Source: Diphasiastrum complanatum (taxonomy: Eukaryota; Streptophyta; Lycopodiopsida; Lycopodiales; Lycopodiaceae). From it: DNA of 64,000 bases. The position numbers and the translations under genes are program-made. How positions within the stretch are numbered: position 1 is the first letter of the stretch; each line of letters begins with the position of its first letter. The stretch spans positions 31,620,305-31,684,304 of the forward strand of contig CM055096.1 in NCBI GenBank assembly GCA_029204225.1, given 5' to 3'. The notes beneath the pieces are model-generated. The model did not search any database and was not told the origin of the DNA. It saw only the letters and a program-made list of their open reading frames with translations. Shown in pieces: positions 34,684-45,070 of this stretch.

Positions 34684-36541
34684 ATGGCTCGGACGAAGCA
34701 AACCGCTAGGCTTACTAGTTTCGTTCATCTGTCTCGTCCCCAGACATCTAACCCCGTACGTCCGCAAAGATGCAGTAGACCTAGCCGTCCATGGTTGAGG
34801 GACATCAGGGCCTTGCAAAGGAGCACCAAACTTCTGATCCCGAAAGCAGCCTTCTACCGGACTGTGAGAGAGGTTACACAAGACATGACCACCCATCTGC
34901 CTTATGCAGTGAGGTGGAATATCACTGCTTTGGAGGCCTTCCATATTGCATACGAGGATCTCCAAACAAAATTGTTTGAGGATTCGGTGTTGTGCTCCAT
35001 TCATGGCAAGAGGGTGACATTGATGCCCAAGGACATGCTTCTTGTCATGAGGATTCGAAACACCTATGACGGCATTTTTAAGTCTGGATTCACACAGAGG
35101 CAAGTTCCTCTCGAAAGGGGGCCTGTCCCACCCCGCAAAAAGAGAAAGCAAGCACAGCCCAAGCGTACGCAACCCAAGCTCAGGTCTCCCAGCTCTTCAC
35201 CCTCACCTCCTCCCATTAGAAAAGATCTGGCTAGTACATCCGCAATTCCACTGGTTGAGAGTCCTCCCGTAATCCCTGATCTTCAACTGCACGATTCTCC
35301 TTCTATACATGAGGATGACCTCAATAGAGTGGTAGACATGATTGTTTCTGATGTTGATGCAACTGATAAAGAGTTGCACATCAGACTTCTGAATGAACCT
35401 AAAGACACATTTTTTTATTCTGAGAGGTACATTGATTTGACCTGTATGTAGCCAAGAAAATAGATGATCTCGGAGGGGAGTTTATGTTTTGTATAGACGA
35501 TATTAATTTTGCAATGCATATCAAAGACCCGCATTGTGGGGAGCTAAAAGAGAAGACCTCATATATCTCAGACACAGTAGTTGAATCTGCTTGTGCATAC
35601 TATCTACATAAATATACATATACAGTCACAAAGGAGATTTTTGTTGTATCTCCATTTTTTGGGCATCTGTTGAATAAAGAGAGGAAAGCCAGAAGGCTCT
35701 TCAGGCACACCAGCAAAGAGGCATCAATGTTCATCATCCCATACTGTTCAAAGTAAGATAGTTTCTTCTTGTAATATCTGTTTTCTGTAAGATTTTTCTT
35801 TGGAAACTCTTATAGATTCTAGTAATTCATTGCTTGTCTCTTTTTGGTAGCAAACATTGGAGTGTGCACGTCATATCCATGAAAGTGGATTCGATTGGAA
35901 GCTGCACACCTGTGTGCATGACAATGAATTCTTTGCATGCCACCCATTCCATGATTAAATCCATGTACAAAAGGATGGTGGAGCTATTGCCCAGGCCAGA
36001 TGGGTTGGTTGTAAATACCAACATAGAGGTTGTTGATGCAAAGGTAATAGGAATCTTTTTACGTATTTTATTTGCATGATGGCATGTAATTTAGAACTAT
36101 ATTGAATTATACTTTAACAATTTTTCGCTGTGATTTCTCAGTCTTCGCAACAAGACGATGCTTTCAGCTACGGATGGTATTCAATCTAGAACGTTATATT
36201 GTTCTTGGATTGGTATATGGTGCAACCTCCAGATGCTAGTATCCGTGAGGTATTTTTTTCAATGTTCCAGTATCCTGATGATATATTGTTAACTTTGTGA
36301 ATTTATATATTTTAAAACATTGGCTAATACATACATACACGATATTTTTTTTTTGCAGTTCCAATGTTCTGAGGTATCAACAAATGCGATTCATCAGTAT
36401 CGGCATAAAATGTTGGAAATTTTACTATCATGTGCAAGGCCCTACAAGCATGAATGTGCCTCAGATGAACCTGCCAGGGGATCCGTGGATGAGGTTACAG
36501 TGCTCAAGGATATGCCTCAGGCACCTTTGATTGAAATGTAA
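34684..36541 (+). CDS. Histone H3 (CENH3-like) fused to Ulp1/C48 protease-like domain
   Basis: The first open frame (34684-35451, 255 aa) starts MARTKQTAR, identical to the H3 N-terminus, but lacks the following K9-to-K27 tail. Residues 37-126 form an H3 histone fold: WLRDIRALQRSTKLLIP (alphaN), FYRTVREVTQDM (alpha1), ALEAFHIAYEDLQTKLFED (alpha2), CSIHGKRVTLMPKD. Loop 1 is four residues longer than in canonical H3 and contains RW (W78), as in CENH3. A basic NLS-like stretch (PPRKKRKQAQPKR) and a Ser/Pro linker follow. After a frame change near 35433-35440 the sequence continues (DLYVAKKIDDLGGEF) into a C48-type core: KHWSVHVIS (His, about 35855), MNSLHATHS (Asp site is Asn), QQDDAFSYGWY (36139-36180; Cys site is Tyr) and a C-terminal helix region (36357-36541). 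Introns about 35752-35850 and 36042-36141. This copy is probably inactive as a protease. Confidence 0.7.
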
Positions 36542-36974
36542 ATATAGTTTTGATAGACACATAGAAATATATCATCACATGATGATCCATAGAACAATAG
36601 ATAGGCAAATAGAAAGTGGGCTATTACTGAATGCCACAAATATATTATATCAATTTAAAAAACAATGTACATTTTTCAAAATACTAAATACAAATTACTT
36701 GATAAAATCTTGAAGTCATTTGAGACTTCTTTGTATTCCCTTTTTTTTAAAAAGTACATTGATGTTGCTCGTCTACCATCCCAATGTTTATGCGGTTTCA
36801 ACAATTTCTATGCTTCTATTTAAGTCCTTGCACTCTATGTGACTTTCTTGTCTTGGTCTTACTTGTACATCAAAGAAACTTGCTAAACAATATCAACATT
36901 GAGATTATGTCAAATGAAATATTGCAATATCGAAAACACTGAAACATGTTTAAATAAAATCATTGAAAGTCATT

Positions 36975-37304
36975 TCAAATGCGTATTGGAATTAATACAC
37001 ATACACCTACCAATCTTTCGTTGACTCGAAAATAGAAGTGTGTAGGAATATCATATTGCAGCAATGTAAGTTCTGATCGAATGTGATCGAGTGTCCAATC
37101 TTCTTCCACCTCAATTGTTGTAAGAGTAGAATTATTTTTTCTCACTTGAATTTCTATCTGATCTTGATGATTCATTGTAAAATTCTGATCCAATGCTTTC
37201 CATCTGTTGCCAACTTTGGACCATCTTCTATAATAAAATGTTAAAGAAAGCACTTGTTTTTCTATAAGATATCTGTTGCAAATATTGCTTGTAGAATCAA
37301 ACAT
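36975..37304 (-). CDS. Gene X of element A, first exon, left arm
   Basis: The open frame contains IEIQVRKNNSTLTTIEV, EEDWTLDHIRSELTLLQYDI and HFYFRVNERL, then a splice donor (GTAGGT). The pattern of short beta strands with one helix (TIEVEEDWTLDHIRSEL, then FRVNERL) resembles a ubiquitin-like or other small alpha/beta fold, but I cannot identify the family. It runs tail-to-tail with the H3-Ulp1 gene. The second exon is not visible here, whereas its inverted paralogue at 37400-37770 keeps one. Confidence 0.45.
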   Translation of the reverse strand: MFDSTSNICNRYLIEKQVLSLTFYYRRWSKVGNRWKALDQNFTMNHQDQIEIQVRKNNSTLTTIEVEEDWTLDHIRSELTLLQYDIPTHFYFRVNERLVGVCVLIPIRI

Positions 37305-37399
37305 TCATCTATATCATTTAGATACAGTATAGAAAAGCAAATGCTTAGTATGGTGTTTCATTATCAGAGATGAAAAAAACACAATGGTACTTGGGTCCC

Positions 37400-37770
37400 A
37401 TTAGATCAAGATCTAGACAGCATTGGACACACTGATCGTATATGCATTGATATCATGACAAATGAGGATTTACTTACTACTATTGAGGTTGAGCAGGACT
37501 AGACCTTATTCTACATTAAAACGGAACTGACACTTCTACAGCAAGATATCCCCGAATATTTTAGCTTTATATTGGATGGAAAATTGGTATGTGAAATCTA
37601 TGTATTTGTATATTAATTTGTATCCATTATTCTTTTTGTCAATATTCGGATCACTAACTGTAATTTGATTAATGTATGTTTGTGTAGATACGTAAAAAAC
37701 ATGAAGAAAAAATCAAATGCAAAGATTTGGGAGGAATTGTTCAGATAATAAAACAATCATGATACAAGAT
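37400..37770 (+). pseudogene. Gene X, inverted second copy
   Basis: The plus-strand frame contains TTIEVEQD-stop-TLFYIKTELTLLQQDI and FSFILDGKL, clearly homologous to the minus-strand gene X at 37304-36975. A donor after GKL (GTATGT, about 37590) and an acceptor (TGTAG, 37687) lead to a basic second exon, IRKKHEEKIKCKDLGG, ending in TGA at about 37760. One in-frame TAG replaces the conserved Trp. The two X copies lie head to head at the centre of the inverted duplication. Confidence 0.55.
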
Positions 37771-37944
37771 TTGTAAAAACTCTCATAAATATCAATATAT
37801 TTCTCATTTTATGAGAATGTACATGTGCGTCTTGTATTTAACAATGGATGCTTTTATCCCATTGTCTCTTATCTTTCTATATGCCCATAATTATTCACAG
37901 GGCATTACATAAAAAATGTATATTTCTATTTAATCTATTTTTTA

Positions 37945-38662
37945 CAGCTCAAAGTAATATGGATTATCTCCACCCTGCACTAGTGTCAGTTGTAAACTTG
38001 ATTGGCCTTCCATTTCCACAGCTGGACTGGGTGTTGCATGAGATGATAAGTTCACCAACATTTGTTGACGAAACTCATATATCTCATTCATAATAATTGC
38101 ACGACATTTATACTGCAAATCCAAAATAACCAAGTCAATTGACTTATCAGAAACCAAATTGAAAATAGCTTAGTTAGGCCATTAACTAGTCTATTTACCT
38201 CTCATATATTTGGAGCCCCGAATTGCATGATGCACCACTCTAAAAAGTTTTGTATATTGCGGATGGAGAACCATCAACAGCTGTGTCCATCATCTTGCTG
38301 AGCTGACTTCAATCACAAAACGTATAATATGTTAGTTGTGCACTCTGAAGCCACTCTTAAAAACCTAATCGTATGTACTCCTCAGCCTCATGACAAGATG
38401 CATGTCCTGAGGCATGAGGGTAACTCTCTTGGCGTGCACAGTGCAAAGCATAAAGTCCTCATAGAATTTAATTTGAAAGTCCTCATAGGCAGTATGAAGG
38501 GCTCCCAGGGCTGTTATCTGCCAGCAAAAATCATGTGAGAGTCACCTTGTCACTGATCCCATAGATTTGTAGAATGGAGTATGGGGAATTAGGAGATTAG
38601 TTATCCTCTATAGTCTCCTGATATCCCTTAGCCATGTCTTCTCGGTCGACCTACTCTCCTAC
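37945..38662 (-). pseudogene. Second histone H3-Ulp1 copy, inverted and deleted
   Basis: Minus-strand translation of 38634-38368 gives one frame with WLRDIRRL-stop-RITNLLIP, FYKSMGSVTR-stop, WQITALGALHTAYEDF and VHAKRVTLMPQDMHLVMRLR. Each block aligns with the H3 domain of the 34684 gene, including the tryptophan of the CENH3-like loop. Stops are TAG at 38610-38608 and TGA at 38544-38542, and the frame ends in TAG at 38367. The Ulp1 core is deleted, but its C-terminal part remains at about 38130-37945 (YKCRAIIMNEIYEFRQQML versus FQCSEVSTNAIHQYRHKML in the first copy). Confidence 0.8.
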
Positions 38663-39323
38663 CAGTGCCCACTGCCCTTCTTACAAGAGGACAAGGAGGC
38701 GAAGCAAATGTGGAAAGACGTGCTCTCTGCTTGGTATGGGCCATTTCAAGCTAAGGTATCGCTATGATGCGCCAAACAGAAAGTACAATGGATACGGAGG
38801 GGAGGCACATGATGGCGATATGGGAGATGGCATATCACTACGACGTGCGGAGGGAAAAAATGTATGGGTATCTGACTGACTGGGTGCGTGGTAGTGATAT
38901 GTGGATCGCGAGGAGCGCTAGTGAACCAAGAACTCCAAAACCAAAAAATGAGTCGAAAACCTTCTTTTATACCTGTTGAACGTCAAATCATTGTCACGCG
39001 TGTGATGTGACACTTCCATTCCCTGCACGTGTGTTGACACGTGCCATCATATGGACCACTAACATGTCAGGACATCACTGGTCCGTACAATCCTACTGTT
39101 GGCATGCACGTGTGAGGACACGTGTCATTATCTGACCACACATGCATCACGGGATGACTGGTCCGTACAATCGTATAGTTGGTATGCATGTGCGAGGACA
39201 CGTGTCAAGATCTGAAATATACACGTGTCATGCAATGATTTGGCCGTCGTTTATCACACGTGTGACAATTTTGACCACACGTTTTCGAAACACGTGTACG
39301 GTTCAGATCTTTGAATTAGAGTA
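38663..39323 (-). promoter_or_regulatory. Upstream region of the inverted H3 copy; G-box repeats
   Basis: On the minus strand, GGTATAAAAG (38973-38964) is a TATA candidate, and CGTCGTAGTGATATGCC with ATATCGCCATC (38850-38811) matches the 71-bp leader repeat of the first copy. Further upstream (38985-39300) ACACGTGT/CACGTG motifs occur about ten times, within two units of an 80-bp tandem repeat (CTGGTCCGTACAATC at about 39078 and 39158). The region is cut at 39323 by the gypsy LTR. Confidence 0.5.
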
Positions 39324-40335
39324 TGTGGTGGCCTAGTCGTTATAGATTTCCATAAAAATGATGAATTATGTAGTATAAAAGGTTTGATCGTTCCCCAAGA
39401 AAGAGAATAATCTCATCTTTTGCATGGTAAATGTATATATGATGGTAAACGGACTGGTATGTATAAAATTCACAACGAATACTACAGCGACATAACTGGT
39501 TATCCAAAGATATTTGGGTAAATTGGCATCCAAGAACACCAATGATGAAATGTTTTGCTCAAGGTCTGTAAATGTAAGGATTACTTTATCTTTCAGGCAT
39601 CAAGGAAACAGTCAGAACTGACAGCAACTAGCAATTAGATTCAGTAAGCAGAATCACATTAGCTAAAGGTTCTTCTTAATCAAACACAGAGAATTAGTCT
39701 TTATCGCAGAAAGCAAGCAAAACAGAGCCTCAAACAATCTCGTTATCTGAACACATAGCTCATTCAGAAATGAAAGAAGGTCTGCTACGAAATGATGCTT
39801 AATAGCTTCGGCTAATACACTACACACATTAATCAGAATTGTTACTTGCTGGTGTCGCCTGAAAATCCATGTTAGAGTAACTGAAATTCAGTATAATATA
39901 AGAAATGTTTGTAATGCAAAAAGAACAGTATCACAATCATCCACAGATCATACAGAGTGTGTTCGCACATATGATGAGAAGTAATTTTGTGAAAGATAGC
40001 AGAAAGAAAAGAATGCTCAAGCTATAGGAACTCACTCTTCTCTTTATTGATACTCAGCTCTACGTAGAAATGCGTCTGTACAATGGCACGAAGTGTCGAC
40101 CTTATAGGAACTATCACCGGCCTCAATGTCGTTTACGAACCGTTAAATGTCGGCTCTGGACTTCTATTGCGTCTCTTTAGAATGTCGTAGCTTCTACTTA
40201 AAATATCAATTTACAAAGTGCGAAATAGGCCTTTATATGTATTTAGGCACTATAGCACATTTTACATATATGGAAATTGAAAATGTTTACAATATATGAC
40301 ATAATTTGGATAATGTGAAATCATAAGTCTCCACA
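39324..40335 (-). repeat. 3' LTR of the gypsy element
   Basis: It starts TGTGGAGAC and ends GGCCACCACA on the minus strand, 1012 bp. Its first 280 plus-strand bases match 44788-45070 with scattered differences. Confidence 0.85.
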
Positions 40336-41277
40336 TATCCCCTTCTTCAACTGTGCAGTGGCTCGCCAACAATCTGATTTACATCCTTCTTTGTCGCTTT
40401 TGGCTAGCTGGCTTGCTGTGGAAAATTGCCTTGGCTCGGGCTTCATTCTCTTCGTTTTCCTGCTCCAATGTCAGCCCTTTTGTTGCCAGGAAATGGTTAT
40501 TCTTCTGGTTATAGTCTTCTTGAAATGATAAATTTGGATAGCCACCCATTCCTTGATTGCCGATGGTGCAAGGGGGTTATCAATTAATGTATTATTTACA
40601 AGTTGTGTATACCAACTATCCTCGGTCAGGATTTCAGACATCTCGACAGAAGGGACAATTAGTGAAAGTGCAGCATATGTATATTCGAGAAATTTCGCTT
40701 TAATATGCAGTTGTTGAACAGATAGGAGGGCATAAGAAATGAGCAAAGCAATATTTACATGGTTGTAAGTGTAGTATGGTCTAGTTATTGGGTTAGTGGA
40801 GCGAAGTATATTATTTGTAACGGCAACGGCGCCAAACTATGTGGTGGCCTTTTCTGACATTACTGATGCTGGCTCATCTGTTTGCGTCTCATGATCTTGT
40901 CCTTGTCTAGGTTCTTCCGCATCAGAGATCTGCATTTGGCCTGATTGGAATCTGGCCTCTGCTAGTTCTTCCTTCAGCTTCTCATAGGCAATCATCAACG
41001 GCTGTAGATATTGCATCTGAAAGGTCTGGATCATCCGCTCTTGGATTCCCTTCCACGCTACTGGATCAATTCAGTACCTGCCATGAGATACGCATGCATT
41101 GAGTGTGACTTTGGCGCTAATTTGCCAAAGTATTGCCTCTTCGGCCTATTTTTTGTATATCTGATTGCCTTTCTTTAGCATCTCTGCAGAATTTTGCAGT
41201 TGGGCGAAGGAAGAAAGATGAGCATGAGCCACTCTTCAAAGTACCAATGCGGAACTGAGCAATGAACTCAGTAGTGC
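40336..41277 (-). other. Gypsy 3' internal region with a second LTR/PBS stub
   Basis: Between integrase and the 3' LTR there are about 940 bp without a clear domain, with short frames at 40746-40471 and 41034-40837. At 40820-40849 the sequence AACGGCAACGGCGCCA followed by TGTGGTGGCC reproduces the primer site plus the last 10 bases of the LTR, then continues into unrelated sequence. Confidence 0.6.
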
Positions 41278-43883
41278 TCAGGAGGGTCTAAAGTTGTTGT
41301 TTGAGAAGGATGTTCTCATTTTCGAAAGCGTTGGACGTAAATTTTCTTTTCTTTGACTCTGAACTCGTTTAGTCTCGATTAATGAAAGACAATGATCTTC
41401 TTCTAGTTGCGTCAAAGAAATCATTCGCTCCCAGAGTCTATCGTGTTCATCCATTCGCTCTTCATTACTAATGCGAAAAGTCAGAACTTCAAATTCTATC
41501 GGTAGTATGGGGTGCATTCCATACACAAGATAGTATGGAGTCTGCCTAGTTGTAATCTTTTCAACAATTCTATATGCCCATAAGACAGATGGTAACTTAT
41601 GTTCCCAATCAGAAGAATGTGTTTCCGTTACTTTATTCAAAATTTTACATAGAATTTCATTTGCCCGCTCCGTAAGCCCATTTGCTTTTGGATTATATGG
41701 AGTGGTTTGGCGATGTGTAATAGAAAAATATGACAACATGGCTTCAATGGGCTGATTAAGAAAACGGGTTCTCCTATCACTAACGAGTTCTCAGGGACAA
41801 CCATATTGCGTGATAATGTTTTGGAATAAAAACTTTGCTATAGTCTTAGCATCGTTCTTAATTGTGGCTTCGGCCTCTACCATCTTGGTAGCATAGTCCA
41901 TGGCAACGAGTATATAACGACGACGAGTTTTACGCGTGGTCGGTTTGATAGGTCCTACAAAATCTATCCCCCGCTTCTCAAAAGGTGCTAAGGGGATAAT
42001 TGGAATAAGTGGCCAATGTGTTGCAAAGCTGGGTTTTTCCATCCTCTGGCATGCATCACATTTTTTGATGAAAATGTCAACATCTCTATAGACGGTAGGC
42101 CACCAATATTTAGCATTAAAAATCTTTTTTGCAGTGTTTTTAAGAGCATAATGACCCCCCGAATCTTCCTCATGTAATGCATCTATTACAGCGGTCGTCT
42201 TGGTTGGTTCTAAACATCGGCATAGACTATCGTCAACTCCTAATTTATACAATATACTATTTACAATCGTGAAAGGTCCTACCTTAGAAAGAAAAACAAA
42301 AATGTTCAGGATATATCTGGTCCTGTAAAAAATTAATAACGTCCCTAGAAATTGATGTTTCTGATTGAATTCTCATTATATGTTCATCTGGAAATTCATC
42401 AGAAATAGGTTCTAATTGGTTTTTTGTTTGGAGGCGGGATATGTAATCAACATTTTGATGATCCTTGCCTCTTCTTAATTCTACTTCATAATTAAACTCA
42501 TCTAATAATAATACCCATCTAGCTATTCTACCCGAAAGATCAGGTGTATTCACTAAATGTTTTAATGCGTAGTGATCTACATGAAAAACAAAAGGGTATC
42601 TTAAAATGTAATGTCTAAAGTTCTTTACTGAATAAATCATCCCTAATGCTTCTCGCTCTGTAGCGGAATAATTCTTTTCTAATGCAGCAAGTTGCCTTCC
42701 CGCATAGTAAATTGGATAGTCTATATTTTGGTCATCTTTCTGACTAAGAACCACCTATTGCAAACGATGATGTGTCTGCATATACATGGAACTTTTTAGC
42801 CCAATTTGGAGGTCTAACCCCAGTGGCTTCTGCTAATGATTGTTTCAATTGATCAAAAACTTTCTGATGGTCTTGTGTCCAATGGTACTCAACAGATTTT
42901 TTTAATAAACTTGTTAAAGGAGTTACTATTATAGCATAATCTTTAATTATCCTCCGATAGTAATCTACATGACCTAAAAAACCTCTAAGTTCTCTTAAAT
43001 TGGTTGGTCTAATAATTCTAAAATCATTTTTATTTTTTCGATGTCGACTTGTATACCATCCTTTGAAATTTTATGTCCTAAAAGGATTCCTTCCCTCATC
43101 CCAAAGTAACACTTAGCTGGATACAGTTTAAGAGATGCCTCTTGATATCTTCTCAATGTTTTCTCTAATGCATCTAAATGGTTTAGTTGATGAATAGACA
43201 CAAAAGTCATCCATAAAAATTTCTAAAAACTTTCTTAAATTTTTTTGAAAAATATTCGTCATCATACGTTGGAATGTGGCAGGTGCATTACAAAGACCAA
43301 AGGGCTTTCGCGTATATGCGTACGTCCCCCAATCAGTGGTGAAACTTGTTTTGGATCTATCTTCCTCTTTATAAAAACTTGGTTATAACCTGAGAATCCA
43401 TCTAAAAACCTACAACGTTCATGACCAGCTACTTGGTCAAGAATGGTATCTGTATACAGCAGAGGATGATAATCCTTTGGTGTAGCAGCATTTAGTTTCT
43501 TAAAATCCTGACAATTTCTAACCTTGCCCGTTTTCTTCTTAGGTACTATAACTATTGGTGATACCCACACTGCATAGAACAAGATATATAATACTCGCTC
43601 TAAGACATCTATCTAATTCATCTTTTACTAATAAGAAGTACTTTGGATTCAATCTCTATTGACGCTGTCTAACATTTATTGTTCCCTGAATGAGATCTAT
43701 TCTATATTCGTCCCATTTAACTGGTATTCCTATTAAATCATTCATCGACCAAGCAAACACATTTTGGTATTTTTTAAGAAGCAATATATACTCTTCACAT
43801 TCTTGGTCCGATTGGTGTTTATATAGATTCAAAGTCTTACCTTTATTAATTTTTATTTCTACATAATCTATTTTATCTACCAT
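41278..43883 (-). pseudogene. Gypsy pol: reverse transcriptase, RNase H, integrase
   Basis: An N-terminal part (43883-43656) with NVFAWSMNDLIGIP is followed by reverse transcriptase (43582-42995): VSPIVIVPKKKTGKVRNC, RFLDGFSGYNQVFI, FMDDFCVYS (the YxDD box, about 43215) and LLGHKISKDGIQV. RNase H (42754-42284) has YYAGRQLAALEKNYSATERE and VDHYALKHLV. Integrase has a zinc finger (HEEDSGGHY...CDACQR, 42160-42045), catalytic core (GIDFVGP, MDYATKMVEA) and PYNPKANGLTERANE (41700). Frame breaks occur near 43590, 43240, 42770, 42270 and 41760, so it is not functional. Confidence 0.95.
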
Positions 43884-44229
43884 CCCCTCGGTCAGACTTG
43901 CTCTGGTTCCACCCAGAACTTCTCTTGACTCGGATGCTATCGGTATTTCTTCTTCCTCATCAATCTCATAGCATTCTATGAAATTGATCCATGATAATGC
44001 TTGAAAAAAATATCTGTTTGGTAGACCAATTTATAATAGCATCTGCTTGATATAATCATGGTCTTTCAAATAATGTCGAATAAGGTGGTGTATCTATTGG
44101 ATCTATGACAAGGAAATTCATAACAAACGTCTCTGTCTCTATAATTACGTTAATACCTCTTAGCTCACCTACTGGTATATATTTAGTCGAGTCCGCTAAA
44201 TGGCTGGCAAAATTCTAACTTTATCCTCA

Positions 44230-44700
44230 TCCGCATGCTTTTTATTTGCTATGGTAATGGATTCAAATTTCAACAAATAACTATCCGCATCTTCAGAAGA
44301 TGATCCCTTAAAAAAATCATATCTGATTTTTTTAGATGTGGGTGGCGCTGGATTAGCCATATTAATAGATGGTGGTAAACTAGATGAACTTGGGAGATCT
44401 GAATCTAAACTTCACTCAGACAAAGATTTTAAACTTGGTTCGGAAGTAGAATCAGACAAATCTGATTTAGGTGAATTTGTAGAACTTGGTGTTTCAACGG
44501 ATCTTTCCTCAAATGAATCTACAAATGCTGTAGTAGCGTGTAGAAGATCATTAAACGCTTCAGGTGTTAATCTTGCTCTAACTGATGAATTTTGCAAATT
44601 CTGCAAATACAAACCTCTAGACTTTCTATATGCTTCTAAACGTTGTGCACGCTCTAAACGCTTCTATTCAATAGTTTCTTGAGAGTACGTTCTTGGCATG
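44230..44700 (-). pseudogene. Gypsy gag fragment
   Basis: The minus-strand frame starts MPRTYSQETIE-stop at 44700 and includes LTPEAFNDLLHATTAFVDS and KIRYDFFKGSSSEDADSYLL, the latter like the start of a retrotransposon gag domain. Stops interrupt it and most of gag and protease are missing before pol at 43883. Confidence 0.6.
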
Positions 44701-45070
44701 CATTACATGAGAAAGATTCGTAGATGTAATACACTCCAAAATATTGCAAAAGGTGAAATTCATCTCTCCGGCAACGGCGCCAAATTATGTGGTGGCCTAG
44801 TCGTTATAGATTTCCACAAAAATGATGAACTATGTAGTATAAAAGGTTTGATTGTTCCCCAACAGAGAGAATAATCTCATCTTTTGCATGGTAAATGTAT
44901 TAATGATGGTAAACGGACTGGTATGTATAAAATTCACAACGAATACTACAGCGACATAACTGGTTATCCAAAGAGATTCGGGTAAATTGGCATTCAGAAA
45001 CACCAATGATGAAATGTTTTGGTCAAGGTCTGTAAATGTAAGAATTACTTTATCGCATCAAGGAAACAAT

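Larger units (their letters stand above)
39324..45070 (-). mobile_element. Ty3/gypsy retrotransposon (Athila/Tat-like primer site)
   Basis: Left LTR 39324-40335; the matching right LTR starts at 44788 and is cut at about 45070. Both start TGTGGTGGCC on the plus strand (end of the LTR on the minus strand). The primer-binding site TGGCGCCGTTGCCGGAG (complement at 44766-44782) is the tRNA-Asp type used by Athila/Tat elements. A purine tract (GAAGGGGATA) precedes the 3' LTR. Order on the minus strand is gag, reverse transcriptase, RNase H, integrase, the Ty3/gypsy order. It inserted into the right arm of element A. Because the 5' LTR is truncated, no target duplication can be checked. Confidence 0.92.

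Noticed and set aside
34684-35090. Ordinary host histone H3 gene
   Set aside because: The tail after residue 9 is not H3-like, loop 1 is longer, the frame continues into an NLS-like linker and Ulp1 region, and an inverted diverged copy has the same partners.
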